A stretch of DNA of 64,000 bases from Hydrogenophaga sp. 2FB (GCF_005503365.1 NZ_SCML01000022.1:1-64000); one strand, 5' to 3'. Positions 8,203-17,106 are shown, counted from the stretch's first letter. Program-made: numbers and translations. Notes: generated by a model from the letters alone, not told the origin.

Positions 8203-9312
8203 ATGGAAAAGACCCACTTCCTTGCCGGTTTGAGCGCGTGTGCTGGCCTGATGGCATGCGGTTCCGTCAGCGCACAAAGCACCGTGTCGATCTATGGCCT
8301 CATCGATGCCGCGGTGGAACACGTCACCAACGTGGGTCCCAATGACCAAGGCCTGACGCGCATGCCGGCCTTGACAGGCAGCGGCCCTAGCCGCCTCGGC
8401 TTTCGCGGCACCGAAGACCTGGGCGGCGGACTGAAGACCGTGTTTGCGCTTGAAACGGGCTTCTCGCCCGACACCGGTGTTGCCAACCAGGGCGGCCGCG
8501 CCTTCGGGCGCCAGGCATTCGTCGGGTTGTCCGGCGCATGGGGCACCGTGTCCCTCGGGCGGCAGTACACCATGCTGTTCTTCTCGATCCTGGACGCGGA
8601 CATTCTCGGCCCCAACCTCTACAGCTCGGGCTCGCTGGACAGCTACATTCCCAACGCACGCGCGGACAACGCGATCGCGTATCGCGGCACATTCTCTGGC
8701 CTCACGCTGGGCGCGACCTACAGCCTGGGTCGAGACAGCGTGAATGCGGGCCCCAGCCCGGCGGGAACGAACTGCGCGGGCGAAAACGCGAGCGACAACA
8801 AGGCATGTCGAGGATGGTCCGCGCTCGTCAAATACGACGCGAGCAACTGGGGCAGTGCACTCGCCGTCGACGAGATCCGCGGCGGACCGGGCGCCTTCGC
8901 CGGCCTGACATCGAGCGCCATGACGGACCGGCGGGTATCCGCCAACGGCTACGTGAAACTGGGCGGCGTCAAGCTGGCGGGTGGACTGGTTCGCCGCCAC
9001 AACGGCGCCAGCCCCACCAACGGCAAAAGCGACCTGTGGTATCTCGGCGCGGCGTACAACCTCACGCCCACCTTGCTCATCGACGGCGAGATCTTCAGCC
9101 TCCGTTTCAAGGGATCTGCGAACAAGGCGCATCTCGCCTCGATCCGGGCCACCTACAGCCTGTCGCGGCGCACGGCGGTCTACGCGACAGCCGGGGCCAT
9201 CCAGAACAAGGGCACGCTGGCGCTGTCGGTCAGCGGCGGACAGCCGGGCAGCGCGCCCGCGCCGGGTGGTTCACAAAGCGGTGTGGCTTTTGGCGTGAGA
9301 CACAGCTTCTGA
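8203..9312 (+). CDS. Outer-membrane general porin (gram-negative porin type)
   Basis: 369 residues. The signal peptide MEKTHFLAGLSACAGLMACG is cleaved after VSA near residue 24, and the mature start QSTVSIYGLIDAAVEHV is the usual Burkholderiales porin opening. Further family features are SRLGFRGTEDLGGGLKTVFALE, the WGTVSLGRQYT strand and the terminal aromatic in FGVRHSF, required for Bam recognition. It forms a 16-strand trimeric channel. As the last gene of the Bug-Rieske operon, 86 bases downstream, it probably gives the substrate access through the outer membrane. Confidence 0.95.
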   Translation: MEKTHFLAGLSACAGLMACGSVSAQSTVSIYGLIDAAVEHVTNVGPNDQGLTRMPALTGSGPSRLGFRGTEDLGGGLKTVFALETGFSPDTGVANQGGRAFGRQAFVGLSGAWGTVSLGRQYTMLFFSILDADILGPNLYSSGSLDSYIPNARADNAIAYRGTFSGLTLGATYSLGRDSVNAGPSPAGTNCAGENASDNKACRGWSALVKYDASNWGSALAVDEIRGGPGAFAGLTSSAMTDRRVSANGYVKLGGVKLAGGLVRRHNGASPTNGKSDLWYLGAAYNLTPTLLIDGEIFSLRFKGSANKAHLASIRATYSLSRRTAVYATAGAIQNKGTLALSVSGGQPGSAPAPGGSQSGVAFGVRHSF

Positions 9313-9317
9313 TCCTG

Positions 9318-9343
9318 AGCGGATCGGTGGAAACCGATCCGCT
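9318..9343. terminator. Bidirectional terminator hairpin between porin and hypothetical gene
   Basis: AGCGGATCGGT and ACCGATCCGCT form an 11-bp perfect stem with a GGAA loop. It begins six bases after the porin stop codon and ends one base before the stop of the convergent minus-strand gene. Confidence 0.8.
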
Positions 9344-10204
9344 TCAATGGGCCTGCAGGCCCACCAATGGAAAGTCGTAGTTCCGGTCCACCACCCGCGC
9401 GGCCATGGTCGGCAGCATGCGGTCGACGAACACCTCGCCGATCCAGCGCCGCAGCGCGGGGTTGCTCATCGAGCCCGCGCCTTGCAGGGTCATGGCGCTG
9501 AAGGTGTTGATGCCGTCTTCCATCAGCAGTCCCATGGGCACCGGCGGCAGGCGTTGGCCGGAGGCCGCGGCGGTGGCCTGGTGCCAGGCGCTCAGGAAGC
9601 GATCAAAGCTGCCGACGGTGCCGTTGCGCCAGACATCGGCGCTGTAGAAAATCCAGGCACCCTGGTCTTCCACCACGAAGCCCCAAGAAAACTCGTGGAT
9701 GCCATCGGGCGCCTGGGCGAACACGCCGATCTCGCGCACGTCTTCACGCGCCATGAACTCGGCATAGAGCGGGCCCGGGCCGGAGAGTTCGCCGCGCACG
9801 AAACGCTCGATGGCGCCCGGGTCGGAACTGAACAGCGGCGGCGGGTCGGTCCATTCGCGCTTCGCGCGGTTGATGAGGCGCGCGGTGGCGTCCGCGCTGT
9901 CCTGGGCCTGGATGCAACGGTCCATGAAGGTCTTGCGCCCCTCGGGGGTGGAAATGAGTTCAACGGTGTTGTCGAAAGCAGCGTCTTCTTTGAGGTAGCC
10001 GTCCTCGCGCAAGCGCAACACGATGTCGAGCATGGAGCTGCGGGTGATGTGTTCGAGCATGTAGGCCATGTCGCCGCCTTCGTGGCCGGCCATGGCCTGT
10101 GCCACCCATTCCATGGTCTCTTCGTGCGAGAGCCCTTGCGGCGCGCGCGGCATGTCGTTGAACAGGGCACGCAGCACCCTCACCGTATCCAGATCACTGG
10201 CCAT
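9344..10204 (-). CDS. Hypothetical protein, no recognised domain
   Basis: 286 residues from ATG 10204, chosen because GGGAGG lies four to six bases upstream. The first third is helical (LRALFNDMPRAP, EETMEWVAQAMAGHEGG, SSMLDIVLRLREDGYL) and the rest is mixed, with GFVVEDQGAWIFYSADVWRN. There is no signal peptide or membrane helix, so it is probably cytoplasmic. I do not recognise the family. It is converging on the porin operon and stands alone; the EamA gene starts on the same strand further upstream, with 165 bases between them. Confidence 0.7.
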   Translation of the reverse strand: MASDLDTVRVLRALFNDMPRAPQGLSHEETMEWVAQAMAGHEGGDMAYMLEHITRSSMLDIVLRLREDGYLKEDAAFDNTVELISTPEGRKTFMDRCIQAQDSADATARLINRAKREWTDPPPLFSSDPGAIERFVRGELSGPGPLYAEFMAREDVREIGVFAQAPDGIHEFSWGFVVEDQGAWIFYSADVWRNGTVGSFDRFLSAWHQATAAASGQRLPPVPMGLLMEDGINTFSAMTLQGAGSMSNPALRRWIGEVFVDRMLPTMAARVVDRNYDFPLVGLQAH

Positions 10205-10369
10205 TTCACCCTCCCGGTGATGACATTCGTACAGGCGACAGGTGGGGGCAGATCTGCATGCCCCTTCGCCCTGTCCGAACGGCAGCATAGTTGCAATTGA
10301 CGGGTCCGCCGGGCGCCGACCCGGCGGCGTCCGTGACATTTGCTGGCGATGGCGTGGTTTTCGCTCTGC

Positions 10370-11305
10370 TCAAGCGGTCTGGTTCGCGCGCCGGGTGCCC
10401 ACCACCACCAGCGCCAACAACATCATGCACACGCCCACCATTTGGCTCGGGCTCAGCGCGCGCCCGTACACGGCCCATTCCACCGCGACCGCCGAGGCGG
10501 GGTAGACGAACTGCAGCACCGCCACCCGTCCCGCCGCGAGGCGCGCCACCCCGGCGTAGAGCACCACGTAGGCCAGGCCGGTGTGAATCACGCCCAACCC
10601 TATCAACCAGGCCCACGCCGGGCCTGCGGGAGGCCAGCCCTGGCTGAGCGGCCACCAGGCGAGAACCACGGCGCCCACCGCGCACTGCCACCAGGCCAGC
10701 GCGAGCGGGCTCACGCCGCGCGCGCGCAAGGCGATGAGGGTGAGCGCGGCGTAGCCCACCGAGTTGAGCAAGGCCAGGCCGATGCCCCAGAGGTAGGTGG
10801 ACGACCAGCCCGCGCCCGTCAAGGCGCCATCGACCCAGCCTGACGCGAGCGCCAGCCCGATCAAGGCGGCCACGGCGGCAACGCCCTGCGCGCGGGTGAT
10901 GCGCTCCTTCCACCACCAGGCACCGAAAGCCATCACCAGAAACGGCTGCACGTGCACGACCACGGTGGCCACGCCGATGGAGGTGCGTTCGATGGCTCCG
11001 AAGAACAGCACCCAGTTGAGCACCGCAAGCACACCCGCGCTCACCGCCGCGGTGCGCGCCGTGCCGCTGAGTTTGAGTTCATGCCAGCGGCGCGTGACGG
11101 CGAACCACGCCGTGAGCGCGAGCAGCCCGAACGCGCAGCGGAACCACACGGCCATGAGCGGGCTTTGCCCAGCCTCTTCGAGAAAGATGCCCAGCGTGCC
11201 GAGCAGCACACCGCCCGAGACCATCAACCACAGGCCGGTGCGTTCGCGCCTGGCGTTCGGGTCTGGGGCGCTGGCGGCGGCGCGCAGTGAGGCGGAAGAT
11301 GTCAT
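10370..11305 (-). CDS. EamA/DMT-family inner-membrane exporter
   Basis: 311 residues with ten hydrophobic helices in two EamA repeats (about 24-150 and 165-300). Typical features are ERTSIGVATVVVHVQPFLVM in repeat one and ARLAAGRVAVLQFVYPASAVAVEW in repeat two. DMT proteins of this type export amino acids or other metabolites. The 5' region at 11341-11379 carries a palindrome almost identical to that in front of the LysR gene at 24489. In related genomes, EamA and LysR genes of this kind are commonly divergent neighbours, so that LysR is the likely regulator even though it now lies 13 kb away. Confidence 0.88.
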   Translation of the reverse strand: MTSSASLRAAASAPDPNARRERTGLWLMVSGGVLLGTLGIFLEEAGQSPLMAVWFRCAFGLLALTAWFAVTRRWHELKLSGTARTAAVSAGVLAVLNWVLFFGAIERTSIGVATVVVHVQPFLVMAFGAWWWKERITRAQGVAAVAALIGLALASGWVDGALTGAGWSSTYLWGIGLALLNSVGYAALTLIALRARGVSPLALAWWQCAVGAVVLAWWPLSQGWPPAGPAWAWLIGLGVIHTGLAYVVLYAGVARLAAGRVAVLQFVYPASAVAVEWAVYGRALSPSQMVGVCMMLLALVVVGTRRANQTA

Positions 11306-11340
11306 GCACCGATGGTCGGTGGATGCACGGGGTCTGACCA

Positions 11341-11379
11341 GCGGATAAATAGAATTGCAGGTATTCGATAACCGAATGC
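11341..11379. repeat. 39-bp direct repeat, left copy, with LysR-type operator
   Basis: It matches 24440-24478 at 34 of 39 positions in the same orientation. It contains ATTCG-N5-CGAAT (11363-11377), which also satisfies the T-N11-A rule for LysR sites, and a TAGAAT word resembling a -10 element. It lies 35 bases upstream of the EamA start codon. Confidence 0.75.
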
Positions 11380-11445
11380 GTCAGAAGGGGCCGTGAGCCG
11401 CGGCGACATCGGCACCCCGCGGACGCAAGGGAGCAGCCTGCATGC

Positions 11446-12693
11446 TCATATGGCCGCCGATGCCCTGAGGCGCGCGAGTTCATCCTCACCCAGGCCCAGC
11501 CCGCCATAGACCTCGGCGTTGTGCTCACCCACCGCGGGCCCGGTCCGGGGCAAGCCAGGGGTCATGCCAGAGAAACGCGGCACCACGCAGGGGGCGGGCA
11601 CGCTGCCGAGATCCGGGTCGGGCAGCCGTATCCAGGCCTCGCGCGCCTGGAAGTGCGGATCGTCCAGCATGTCGGTGATGTCGTAGATCTTGCTGAACGG
11701 CACCAGGTGGCGTTCCAGCGATGCCGCCACCGACGAGAAGCTTTGCGCCCGGCACCACGACGCCACCAGGCCGTCGAGTTCATCGACGTTCGCGATGCGA
11801 TCTGGCGTCGTCGCGAAGCGGGCCTCGGCCGACAACTCGGCGCGGTCCATTGCCGCGCACAGGCGGCGAAACGTCGCATCCGACGACCCGACGATCGTGA
11901 CCCAAGCCCCATCGGCGGTCTGGTACATGTTGGACGGCGCCGTGTAGGTCGCGCGGCATCCGGCGCGCTGGCGCACATGGCCGAGTTGCTCGTACTCCAC
12001 GGCCAGCGGCTCCATCAGGCGCATCATGGCCTCGGTCGCCGAGAGATCGATCTCGCGCCCCGGCGCATCGGGATGGCGCTGCTGCTCGACCAATGCGGCG
12101 GCCATCGAGAACGCGCCGAACAGGCCCGCCGCCACATCGCCCAGCGGGTAGTTCATGTGTTGCGGACTGCCGTCGGGCTCGCCGGTGAGGTGGGCAAAAC
12201 CGCTCATGGCCTCGAAGATTCGGGCAAAGCCCGGACGCTCGGCGTACGGGCCGGTCTGGCCAAAGCCGGTCAGCCTGAGCACGGTCAGTCTCGGGTTCAC
12301 CGTGTGCAGGGTCTGCAGATCCAGACCCCAGCGGTCCATCGTGCCGGTGCGGAAGTTCTCGACCAGCACATCAAAGCCCGCGATCAGGCGCAGGAACACC
12401 TCGCGGCCTTCGGGCTTTCGCACGTCCAGCGTGATGCCGCGCTTGCCCCGGTTCGTGACCTTCCAGTACAGCGCATGCTCCTTGCTCGTCGGGGCCAGCG
12501 TTCTCAAAAGGTCGCTGCCATCGGGCAACTCGAGCTTGACCACGTCCGCCCCCAGATCCGCGCAGAGCGTGGCGGAGAACGGTGCGGCGACGACGGTGGC
12601 CATGTCGAGAATTCGGATGCCCTCGAGCGGCCCCTTGCGGCTGCCGGGCGGGGTCGGCGGCGGGGTGGAGGAAGAAGAAAAAGCAGAGTCCAT
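11446..12693 (-). CDS. CaiB/BaiF family III CoA-transferase
   Basis: 415 residues from ATG 12693. The family N-terminus is GPLEGIRILDMATVVAAPFSA. The catalytic Asp is expected at D186 in NYPLGDVAAG, matching the GD-x-x-x-G signature of formyl-CoA transferase relatives. Other conserved parts are NRGKRGITLDVRKPEGREVF and VENFRTGTMDRWGLD. The enzyme would move CoA between carboxylic acids in the cytoplasm. It is transcribed with or just after the IclR gene and faces an acyl-CoA dehydrogenase and a Bug gene: activation followed by dehydrogenation of an imported acid. No clear ribosome site precedes the chosen start. Confidence 0.9.
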   Translation of the reverse strand: MDSAFSSSSTPPPTPPGSRKGPLEGIRILDMATVVAAPFSATLCADLGADVVKLELPDGSDLLRTLAPTSKEHALYWKVTNRGKRGITLDVRKPEGREVFLRLIAGFDVLVENFRTGTMDRWGLDLQTLHTVNPRLTVLRLTGFGQTGPYAERPGFARIFEAMSGFAHLTGEPDGSPQHMNYPLGDVAAGLFGAFSMAAALVEQQRHPDAPGREIDLSATEAMMRLMEPLAVEYEQLGHVRQRAGCRATYTAPSNMYQTADGAWVTIVGSSDATFRRLCAAMDRAELSAEARFATTPDRIANVDELDGLVASWCRAQSFSSVAASLERHLVPFSKIYDITDMLDDPHFQAREAWIRLPDPDLGSVPAPCVVPRFSGMTPGLPRTGPAVGEHNAEVYGGLGLGEDELARLRASAAI

Positions 12694-12737
12694 GAAGAGT
12701 CCGATTGAAATGAAGAAGAGGCCAAGGCGCAGACGGC

Positions 12738-13553
12738 TCAGCGCACCCCGAACTGGTGTTCCAGCGTTCGCACCATCGCGACCAGCTTCGGACCGATGTC
12801 GTCTTCGAGCTCGCCCTTGCGCAGCTGGTGCTTCGACACCGCGCAATTGAAGGCAATGGGCTCTTCGTGCGCGGCCACCCGCATCGGTACCGATACGGCC
12901 TGGAGGCCGACCTGCATCTCCCCGTCGGACACGCAGAAGCCGCGCGCGACGATGCTGCGCCGGGCCAGGTCGAGCTTTGTTTTCGTGGCCTTGAACACAT
13001 CCGGATGCGCCAGGCGCGCGCGGTTGAGCAGCGCCTCCCGGCGGGCCGTCTCCATGCCCCAGATGAGCGCACGCCCCATCGAACTGGTCAGCAGCTCCCG
13101 GGTCGCGCCGATGTCGGGGCGCGTGATGCTGGTTTCATCGAAGCGCACGCTTTCGACATAGACCACGTCGAGCACATGCAGCGTGCCCATGTTGACGTTG
13201 ACCTTGGCCTGCATGGCCAGCGCATGCATGGCGGGCCGGGCGATCTGGCGCAACGGCATGCTGGTGAGCAGCGGATACCCCAGCGACAGAACCCCCCACC
13301 CCAGACGGTACTTGCCGATCGTCACCAGCCGGTACAGATAGCCCAACTCTTCCAGCGTAAACGTCAGGCGCGACACCGTGGCCTTGGGCAATCCGGTGAG
13401 CCGCACGATGTCGCCGTTGCCCAGCAAGGGCCGCTCCGGCGTGAAGCAGCGCAAGACATCGAAGGCGCGCGAGATGGCAACGCCGAAGCTGCGGTCTTGT
13501 GTGGGCCCCTCGCTCTCCGCGGGCATGACATGGGGCTTGTTATTGGCGTTCAT
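12738..13553 (-). CDS. IclR-family transcriptional regulator
   Basis: 271 residues. The winged helix at about 25-85 (AISRAFDVLRCFTPERPLLG, LTGLPKATVSRLTFTLEELG) is followed by the IclR effector domain (TSMGRALIWGM, LARRSIVARGFCVSDGEMQVG, AVSVPMRVA). It is divergent from the acyl-CoA dehydrogenase gene, and the gap contains a long palindrome at 13601-13629. It probably controls both that gene set and the CoA-transferase gene downstream of itself. Confidence 0.92.
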   Translation of the reverse strand: MNANNKPHVMPAESEGPTQDRSFGVAISRAFDVLRCFTPERPLLGNGDIVRLTGLPKATVSRLTFTLEELGYLYRLVTIGKYRLGWGVLSLGYPLLTSMPLRQIARPAMHALAMQAKVNVNMGTLHVLDVVYVESVRFDETSITRPDIGATRELLTSSMGRALIWGMETARREALLNRARLAHPDVFKATKTKLDLARRSIVARGFCVSDGEMQVGLQAVSVPMRVAAHEEPIAFNCAVSKHQLRKGELEDDIGPKLVAMVRTLEHQFGVR

Positions 13554-13600
13554 TGCGCACGAGCTTCGGATAGCCCATCCCCGAAGTCAATAGGAATCAG

Positions 13601-13629
13601 CACACTGTTTCGCAGAGTGGAACAGTGTG
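13601..13629. promoter_or_regulatory. Candidate IclR operator palindrome
   Basis: CACACTGTT and AACAGTGTG form perfect 9-bp arms around 11 bases that continue a weaker symmetry (TTTCGC against GTGGAA). It is 47 bases before the IclR start codon and 68 before the acyl-CoA dehydrogenase start. The resemblance to TGTTCCA/TGGAACA-type IclR sites is suggestive. Confidence 0.65.
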
Positions 13630-13697
13630 TCCACCGCGAGCAGCCCCCACCTACGATGCCCTTCGACAACGCACACCCGCCCACTTCGGAGACATCG

Positions 13698-14897
13698 ATG
13701 ATCAGAGACCCACAGACATTCAACCGCTTGATCGCATCCACGCGCGAATTCGTCCGCGACGTCGCGATCCCCAACGAAGACCGCGTGGAGCGCGACGACG
13801 AGATTCCACCCGAGATCGTCGAGATAATGCGAAGCCTGGGCCTGTTCGGGTGGTCGATCCCCGAGGCCTATGGCGGTGCCGGCCTGACCACGGAAGAACT
13901 TGCGTTGGCCAACATCGAACTCTCGCAGTGCTCGGTCGCCTACCGCGTGCGGGTGGGCATCAACACCGGTGTCGGTTCCGAGTCCCTGGTGCAGGACGGC
14001 ACGGCCGCTCAGAAGGACCGTTACCTTCCGCTGCTGGCCTCTGGTCGCATGACGGGTGCGCTGGCCCTCACCGAACCCGAGGCCGGATCGGATGCCACGG
14101 CCTTGCGCACCATAGGTGATCTGCAGAGCGATGGAAGCTACCTGCTGTCCGGCCACAAGCGCTACATCACGTTGGCGCCCATCGCCGATCTCGTGACCGT
14201 GTTGGCCAGGACCGAGAACGACCGCAAACCCGCCGACAGCATCAGCGCCTTTCTCGTCGAACGCGAGACGGCGGGCATGCGTTTCTCGGGCTCAACACCC
14301 AAGATGGGACAGGAAGGCGGCCCGATCGGCGAGGTCTTCCTCGACCGCTGCCGCGTCGATGCCAGCGCCATCGTGGGCGGTGTGCCGGGCCGTGGCTTTC
14401 GCACGGTCATGAAGACCTTGAACAAGCAGCGCATCAACCTGTCCGCGCTCGCGATCGGGCCGGCCATCCGCATGCTCGACGAAGCCATCGCGTACGCGAA
14501 CCGGCGGCAACAATTCGGTCAGCCCATCGGGGGGTTCCAGCTGGTGCAGGCCATGCTGGCGGACTGCAAGGTCGAGATCGAAGCCGCGCGCGCGCTCGTC
14601 CTGGAGACCGCGCGCAAGCGCGATCGTGGGGAAGACGTGACCATGGACGTGTCCATGTGCAAGTACTACACCACCGAGATGTGCGGCCGCGTGGCCGATC
14701 GCGTGGTGCAGATTTTCGGCGGGCAAGGCTACGTCAAGGAAGCAGGCATCGAGCGCTTCTACCGCGACGTGCGGGCCTTCCGCATCTACGAAGGCACCAG
14801 CCAGATCCACCAGCTCAACATCGGCAAGACACTGCTGCGCAACGTCAGCGAAAACGCCCATGCACGCGCCAACACCAACGCAGGGGAAACCGCATGA
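13698..14897 (+). CDS. Acyl-CoA dehydrogenase
   Basis: 399 residues from ATG 13698, which has GGAGA seven bases upstream. The first signature is ALALTEPEAGSDATALRT at 121-138, the second is the FAD-binding RRQQFGQPIGGFQLVQAMLAD at 269-289, and the catalytic base is E365 in YEGTSQIHQLNIGK. The oxidation of an acyl-CoA to the 2-enoyl-CoA passes electrons to ETF in the cytoplasm. The stop overlaps the start of the Bug gene (ATGA), so the two are co-translated. With the CoA-transferase across the divergent promoter, it forms an activation plus oxidation pair. Confidence 0.93.
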   Translation: MIRDPQTFNRLIASTREFVRDVAIPNEDRVERDDEIPPEIVEIMRSLGLFGWSIPEAYGGAGLTTEELALANIELSQCSVAYRVRVGINTGVGSESLVQDGTAAQKDRYLPLLASGRMTGALALTEPEAGSDATALRTIGDLQSDGSYLLSGHKRYITLAPIADLVTVLARTENDRKPADSISAFLVERETAGMRFSGSTPKMGQEGGPIGEVFLDRCRVDASAIVGGVPGRGFRTVMKTLNKQRINLSALAIGPAIRMLDEAIAYANRRQQFGQPIGGFQLVQAMLADCKVEIEAARALVLETARKRDRGEDVTMDVSMCKYYTTEMCGRVADRVVQIFGGQGYVKEAGIERFYRDVRAFRIYEGTSQIHQLNIGKTLLRNVSENAHARANTNAGETA

Positions 14898-15874
14898 ACC
14901 TCGTCCAACGCCTGTTCGTTCGCGCCAGCGTCGCCACCCTGGCCGCGCTGATCGGCCACGCTGCCTTCGCGCAGGGAGAATTTCCCAACAAGCCGATCCG
15001 CATCATCAATCCCTACGCGGCCGGCGGCGTGGTGGACATCCTGGCCCGCGCCCTGTCCAAGAAGATGGCCCAGTCGATGAATGTGCCCTTCGTCGTCGAA
15101 TCCAAGCCCGGCGGTGGCGGCAACATCGGCACGGACCACGTCGCCCAATCGCCCGCCAACGGCTACACCTGGCTGATCGCGACGACGAGCAACGCCGCCA
15201 ACATGGCCTTGATGCCGAACATTCGCACGGACTTGCAGACCGCCTTCGTGCCGGTGGCCCAGTTCGCCTACTCGCCGAACTACTTCGTGGTGCCGGCCTC
15301 GTTGCCGGTGTCCAGCGTGGCCGAGTACGTGGCGCTGGCGAAAGCCCAGCCTGGAAAACTCAGCTACGGCAGCGCGGGCATCGGCTCCACGCCGCATCTG
15401 GGCTTCGAGCTGTTCAAGCACGTGGCAGGCATCAACGTGGTTGCGGTCTCGTACAAGGGCGCGCCCCCGATCGTGCCGGACCTGCTCTTGGGCTTGCTCT
15501 CGGCCACCTACATGCCCGCGCCGATCGCCATTGCGCAGGCCAAGGGCGGTCGCGCCAAAGTGCTGGCGGTGGTCAACGACACGCGCACCAAGGACTTCCC
15601 GAACGTGCCGACCATTGCGGAAGCCGGTTTTCCCAAGGCGGTGGTCGCACCCTGGTTTGCCGTGATGGTGCCCGCGGGCACACCGCCCGAAGTGGTGGCG
15701 CGCATCCAGCGTGAAATCAAGGAAGCCGTGGCGGCGCCCGACGTCATTGCGCGCATGGGAACCGCGGGCGCGGTGTCCCTGTACCGTCCCGGCACGGAGG
15801 TCGCCAGGCGGGTGCAGGACGAGATCGTTTCGTGGCGCGCCTTGGTCAAGGCCACGGGGATGAAGGCGGAGTAG
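14894..15874 (+). CDS. Bug-type substrate-binding protein
   Basis: 326 residues with a Sec signal peptide (MNLVQRLFVRASVATLAALI ending AFAQG near residue 27). Bug motifs: RIINPYAAGGVVDILARAL, FVVESKPGGGGNIGTDHVAQ and VAVSYKGAPPIVPDLLLG. It captures a carboxylate in the periplasm. Start and stop codons overlap by four bases with the acyl-CoA dehydrogenase, so the ligand is probably the acid that this pathway activates. Membrane partners are not encoded nearby. Confidence 0.9.
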   Translation: MNLVQRLFVRASVATLAALIGHAAFAQGEFPNKPIRIINPYAAGGVVDILARALSKKMAQSMNVPFVVESKPGGGGNIGTDHVAQSPANGYTWLIATTSNAANMALMPNIRTDLQTAFVPVAQFAYSPNYFVVPASLPVSSVAEYVALAKAQPGKLSYGSAGIGSTPHLGFELFKHVAGINVVAVSYKGAPPIVPDLLLGLLSATYMPAPIAIAQAKGGRAKVLAVVNDTRTKDFPNVPTIAEAGFPKAVVAPWFAVMVPAGTPPEVVARIQREIKEAVAAPDVIARMGTAGAVSLYRPGTEVARRVQDEIVSWRALVKATGMKAE

Positions 15875-15883
15875 GCCCAGCGC

Positions 15884-16504
15884 TCAGCGGATGCCCATGC
15901 CCAGCTTGACACTCAGGCCGATGAGCGCAAGACCGGCGAACCGCGTCGCGGTGTGCCGGCCGCTGGGAAACGCGGCGAAGCGCAGTGCCACGAGGTTGCC
16001 CACCAGCACCAGCGCGGTCTGGTAGACCAGGCTCAACACGGTGACGTGCAACATCATTACCACCAGCGTCGCCGTGGACGCTTCGGGCTTGAGGAACAGC
16101 GGAAAGAACGCGACGAAGAACAGCATGACCTTGGGGTTGGTCAGGCTGACCATGAAGGCGCGGCGAAAGTACACCCCGGGTGTCTGCGCGCGTGCGGATG
16201 CCGAGCCCACATCGCTCGACCGGCTGCGCATCAGCTGCAGACCCAGCCAGGCCAGGTAGGCCGCACCAAACCATTGCAGGCCCTGAAAGAGCACCGGGTA
16301 CGTTTGCATGACCGCGGCGAGGCCCGCCACCGCGGCCAGCATGAACAACGCATCGCCCACCAGCGTGCCCAGCACGGCGGCGAGACCCGCGCTGCGGCCG
16401 TCGCGCGCGGTGGCGTCGAGGATGGCGATCGTGCCCGCGCCGGGCACGGCCTGGAACACGAGGATGGCAATGATGAAGCTGCTGTAGCTCTGGATATCGA
16501 ACAT
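15884..16504 (-). CDS. LysE-family translocator
   Basis: 206 residues from ATG 16504; a GTG twelve bases upstream is an alternative. The LysE signature is VFQAVPGAGTIAILDATARD near residues 20-39, followed by GDALFMLAAVAGL and the conserved AFMVSLTNPKVMLFFVAFF. Six membrane helices are expected. It exports an amino acid or homoserine-lactone-like compound. It is divergent from an Lrp/AsnC gene, the classical exporter-regulator arrangement, and converges on the preceding Bug gene with nine bases between stops. Confidence 0.9.
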   Translation of the reverse strand: MFDIQSYSSFIIAILVFQAVPGAGTIAILDATARDGRSAGLAAVLGTLVGDALFMLAAVAGLAAVMQTYPVLFQGLQWFGAAYLAWLGLQLMRSRSSDVGSASARAQTPGVYFRRAFMVSLTNPKVMLFFVAFFPLFLKPEASTATLVVMMLHVTVLSLVYQTALVLVGNLVALRFAAFPSGRHTATRFAGLALIGLSVKLGMGIR

Positions 16505-16576
16505 CGGGACACACACGGTGGGTTGAACGGGAGAAGATCATCCAACGCAGCGCCCCGGAGGTACAGTGCATCCTTC

Positions 16577-16598
16577 TGGTCAATCGCTCTTTTGACCA
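16577..16598. promoter_or_regulatory. Candidate Lrp/AsnC operator
   Basis: TGGTCAA and TTGACCA are perfect 7-bp inverted arms separated by eight bases, 24 bases before the Lrp-type gene and inside the 118-base gap to the divergent LysE gene. Confidence 0.6.
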
Positions 16599-16622
16599 CC
16601 CTTTTTCTGGCGCAATGCGGAC

Positions 16623-17099
16623 ATGTCAAGAATGCAGACCCACGAGCTGGACGATGTCGCCTGGCGCCTTTTGCGCGCCTTGCAACGCGATGCGCGCGCG
16701 CCCTTGAAAACACTCGCCGAGGCCGCGGGCTTGTCGGTGGCGGCCACGGCGGAGCGGCTCAAGCGGCTGCAGGACGTGGGCGTCGTGCAGCGGTTCGCGG
16801 TCGAGCTGGATGCGTCGAAAGCGGGCTACCCCGTCAAGGCCATCATCGGCATCACGGCCACACAACCCGGCAAGAAGCCGCTGCTGGAGCGGCTGCGCCA
16901 GGCACCCGAAGTGCTGGAGTGCCACCACGTCGCCGGTGCCGACTCCTACGTGCTGACCGTGGTGGCCACGGGCCTCACGGACCTGGAGCGCTTCATCGGC
17001 ACCATCAACGGGTACGGCGAGACCCGCACCTCCATCGTTTTCTCTACACCGATCGAACGGCGTGGCCTGGTGCCGCCGGGCTCTGCGAAGCGGTCTTGA
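16623..17099 (+). CDS. Lrp/AsnC-family regulator
   Basis: 158 residues. The HTH covers about 10-60 (LDDVAWRLLRALQRDARAPL, AGLSVAATAERLKRLQDVGV), then the RAM ligand domain (AIIGITATQPGKKPLLERLR, CHHVAGADSYVLTVVATGLT). It forms octamer-type assemblies that sense amino acids. The divergent LysE exporter is its likely target. It converges on the LysR gene at 17107 with only seven bases between stop codons. Confidence 0.92.
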   Translation: MSRMQTHELDDVAWRLLRALQRDARAPLKTLAEAAGLSVAATAERLKRLQDVGVVQRFAVELDASKAGYPVKAIIGITATQPGKKPLLERLRQAPEVLECHHVAGADSYVLTVVATGLTDLERFIGTINGYGETRTSIVFSTPIERRGLVPPGSAKRS

Positions 17100-17106
17100 A
17101 GCCCCA

